Positions 4,826 to 6,682 of a stretch of 6,682 bases of DNA are shown here, piece by piece (positions within the stretch are counted from its first letter, which is position 1; the number at the start of each line of letters is the position of its first letter). The notes under the pieces are model-generated. The model was not told the DNA's origin, did not search any database, and saw nothing but the letters and a program-made list of their open reading frames with translations. The stretch is taken from contig CAUJIL010000103.1 of the NCBI GenBank assembly GCA_963204845.1, positions 1 through 6,682 of the forward strand, in the 5' to 3' direction. Both the position numbers and the translations under genes were made by a program. The DNA is from Pseudomonadota bacterium (lineage in GTDB: Bacteria > Pseudomonadota > Gammaproteobacteria > Pseudomonadales > UBA5518).

Positions 4826-6682
4826 TCAGCCATCGGTGAGCAGTTTGCCGTTGTTGATCAGGTGTTCGATGATCTGCTGGTCGGTTCCGATCGCGAGCAG
4901 ATCGCCGGCACTTTGCAGTTCGATCGTCTGGTAGGCGACCGTTGCGTCGTGTTCGGCGTCACCGGTGAACTCGCCGCTCGTGCTGATCCTGACCAGCGTG
5001 CTGCCGCCGTCCTCGCTCGCCTCGAAATGCAGGAAGTTCGACAGGTTGTCCTGGTTTTCGAGTTGAAGCAGGTCGCGCAGGTCGAGCACATCGCCGCCGT
5101 CACCGGCCGCACGGCTGTCGAACTCGCTGATCGTGTCCTCGGCACCTGGATCGGCGAGCGACCACCGGAACACGTCCGCACCGATATCACCCTCCAGGAC
5201 CGTGTTGCCCTCGAGATCGTTCAGCATGTTGCCGGCGCCGACGATGTCGACCAGGAAACCGGCGCTCATCGTGACGTCACCGTCGTTGTCGGTCCCCTGC
5301 ACCGCGAAGTCGAGCGGAATCTCGACGATGCTGATCGGCTTCTCGACCGTGAAGCCCAGGAACTTCCACGAGGTGTCGTCGCTGGCGCTGAGTTCCACCC
5401 GGTCGAACGCGAGATCGGCGTCGAGTCCGTTGCGCGACAGATCGATCCAGTACTCGGGGCTATCGTTGTTGGCGATCATCACCATCGAACCGTCGCTGCC
5501 GACATAGCTGCCACTGATCTCTCCGGAATCGAGCAGCACGCCGGCCCGATACACCTTCCAGACCAGCACGTCGTCCGTGCTGAGGTTGCCTACATTGAGC
5601 GAGACGCCACTCAAGGCATCGGCGAAACTCATCGCCAGCACTTCGGGGGTCGCGTTCTTCGGATCGTCGATCAGGTTGTCGCCGATACCGAGCCCGTCGC
5701 GCGACGGGTTGAGTCGTTGCGCATTGGCACTGAAGACCACGCTGGTCACCGGATCCCCGATCCCGGCTCCAGTCGCCGGGTCGTAGCTTGCGTAGATCGC
5801 AGTTGCGAGTGACTCGTAGGGCTTGCCGGGAACGAGTTCGAGGTCGTTGAAATCGGGTGACGTGGCAATGACTTCGGCGAACGCCTTCACCAGCGTGAAC
5901 GTATAGCTGCCGGCCGCATCGACGGCCACCGTGAAGACCACGTCTCCGGTGCCGTCGGTGGCCACCAGCGTACCGTCGGACTGCAGCGCGTAGACGAGAC
6001 CTTCCGGCGCGAGTCCCAGGCTCGGAGCCAGGCTGAAGGCCGCGATGCCGTCGACCGAAGTGGCGTCGATGGATCCGGTCACCGACAGCCCGGCCGCGTT
6101 GACCACGACCGCGTCGTCGACGTCGACGATCACCGGTTCCGAATCGTCGATCGTGACGTCGATCGCGGCGTCCGCCGATGCGATGCCGTCGCTGACGGAA
6201 ACGGCTATGGATTCGATGAAGCCCTGGTCGGTCGCGCCGCTCTGGCTGTCGTTGTCGACCGTCGCGAGAAGCGTGTATTCGTAGCCGTAAACGCCATTCT
6301 CGTAGGAGGTGATGACAAGGCGGCCGTAAGGCGTGGTCACGCTCTCGCCGACCAGTTCGCCCATCCCGGCGCTGACGTCGAACACCACACCCGCGATCGT
6401 GATCGTCTCGATGTCCTCGAGTCCGTCGGCGTCGCTGATGGTGATCGTTCCGGTCACCACGACCGGAGCGCTTCCTTCCGCCGTACCGCCAGGCAAGCCA
6501 TCCTCGAACACCAGGTGCACCGCAGGCGCGATCGCTATCAGCGGCGGGTGGTCGGTGGGGGTTGTTGCCGTGGTCGCGGTCGTCGCGGTCGTCGCGGTCG
6601 TCGCGGTCGTCGCGGTCGTCGCGGTCGTCGCGGTCGTCGCGGTCGTCGCCGTGGTCGCCGTGGTCGCCGTGGTCGCGGTCGT
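4826..6682 (-). CDS. Large secreted RTX-type adhesin, C-terminal part (LapA-like, type I secretion substrate); 5' end beyond window
   Basis: The last 618 residues of a surface adhesin; the frame is open to the right edge, so the N-terminus (where a LapG cleavage site would lie) is missing. A GTG at 6520 is not the start, because the frame continues upstream without a stop. Visible residues: 1-39 Thr-Thr-Ala repeat; 40-54 Pro/Thr linker; about 59-184 a T1SS-143/VCBS-like repeat (FEDGLPGG, GTITISDADG, YGRLVITSYENG, ending IDDSEP); about 185-272 a second, weaker beta-repeat; about 273-462 an unassigned domain with SRDGLGIGDNLID; about 484-600 a type I secretion target domain (GADVFRWSL, DTISEFD, GDVLDLRDLL). 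It ends in a LapA-like tail, QQIIEHLINNGKLL. The protein is strongly acidic, cysteine-free in the visible part and has almost no classical RTX nonapeptides. With LapG, LapD and a LapE-like exporter nearby, it is the likely LapG substrate. Adhesin class is secure; LapA-type anchoring is inferred. Confidence 0.92.
   Translation of the reverse strand, partial: TTATTATTATTATTATTATTATTATTATTATTATTATTATTPTDHPPLIAIAPAVHLVFEDGLPGGTAEGSAPVVVTGTITISDADGLEDIETITIAGVVFDVSAGMGELVGESVTTPYGRLVITSYENGVYGYEYTLLATVDNDSQSGATDQGFIESIAVSVSDGIASADAAIDVTIDDSEPVIVDVDDAVVVNAAGLSVTGSIDATSVDGIAAFSLAPSLGLAPEGLVYALQSDGTLVATDGTGDVVFTVAVDAAGSYTFTLVKAFAEVIATSPDFNDLELVPGKPYESLATAIYASYDPATGAGIGDPVTSVVFSANAQRLNPSRDGLGIGDNLIDDPKNATPEVLAMSFADALSGVSLNVGNLSTDDVLVWKVYRAGVLLDSGEISGSYVGSDGSMVMIANNDSPEYWIDLSRNGLDADLAFDRVELSASDDTSWKFLGFTVEKPISIVEIPLDFAVQGTDNDGDVTMSAGFLVDIVGAGNMLNDLEGNTVLEGDIGADVFRWSLADPGAEDTISEFDSRAAGDGGDVLDLRDLLQLENQDNLSNFLHFEASEDGGSTLVRISTSGEFTGDAEHDATVAYQTIELQSAGDLLAIGTDQQIIEHLINNGKLLTDG
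6566..6682 (-). repeat. 9-bp in-frame tandem repeat encoding (Thr-Thr-Ala)n in the adhesin gene
   Basis: Thirteen 9-bp units run to the window edge; more may lie beyond. Read on the coding strand, units 5-12 (6646-6575) are eight identical copies of ACGACCGCG. Units 2-4 are ACCACGGCG, unit 1 is again ACGACCGCG, and unit 13 is ACCACGGCA. Every unit encodes Thr-Thr-Ala, so gain or loss of units would change length but not frame. The segment leads into TTPTDHPP and then the first beta-repeat, so it probably acts as a flexible or stalk-like linker. Confidence 0.95.

Noticed and set aside
4826..6520. Adhesin as a complete 564-residue gene starting at 6520
   Set aside because: The codon at 6520 is an internal GTG. 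The frame is open upstream to the window edge and encodes a sensible linker and repeat; no signal or retention module is present.
6541..6682. Possible CRISPR array or regulatory iterons at the right edge
   Set aside because: The units are 9 bp, contiguous, without spacers, and lie in frame inside the adhesin coding sequence, so they are a coding tandem repeat.
1..6682. Mobile elements, tRNA or rRNA genes
   Set aside because: No transposase or integrase frame, no terminal inverted repeats and no tRNA- or rRNA-like segment was seen. The genes are tightly packed and share similar codon use.

Overview
The window is GC-rich bacterial DNA with a compact type I secretion and biofilm-adhesin control locus of the Lap kind (LapA/LapD/LapG/LapE of Pseudomonas fluorescens and relatives). 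High GC, a full LapD-LapG pair, a TolC-family exporter with an AggA/LapE-like sequence and a small protein otherwise known to me from Pseudomonas-like genomes together suggest a gammaproteobacterium. I cannot name the genus from this sequence.

Layout, left to right. (1) 6-1556, minus: outer-membrane TolC-family protein, LapE-like, with a long Pro-rich C-terminal tail. (2) 1557-1724: divergent intergenic region with a plausible promoter for the tolC-like gene. (3) 1725-2453, plus: LapG-type periplasmic cysteine protease with an intact Cys-His-Asp triad. (4) 2498-4447, plus: LapD-type inner-membrane c-di-GMP receptor with degenerate GGDEF and EAL domains. (5) 4437-4464: an 11-bp stem hairpin that contains the stop codons of two convergent genes. 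(6) 4454-4795, minus: small conserved protein of unknown function (database label 'tryptophan synthase subunit beta like'). (7) 4826 to the right edge, minus: the C-terminal 618 residues of a large secreted RTX-type adhesin with a type I secretion signal. It runs off the window through a Thr-Thr-Ala tandem repeat.

How the parts would work together (inference from the Lap paradigm): the adhesin is exported through an ABC transporter and membrane-fusion protein, which are not in this window, and the TolC-like pore, and stays anchored at the cell surface. When c-di-GMP is high, LapD binds it and holds LapG. When c-di-GMP falls, LapG is freed, cuts the N-terminal region of the adhesin and releases the cell. 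The N-terminal retention module and cleavage site lie beyond the right edge, so that step cannot be checked here.

The locus is a recognisable known system, not an undescribed one. The less ordinary points are the 9-bp tandem array in the adhesin gene, the uncharacterised small protein next to the adhesin, an unassigned domain before the secretion signal, the hairpin arrangement at the convergent stop codons, and the cysteine-bearing tail of the exporter.
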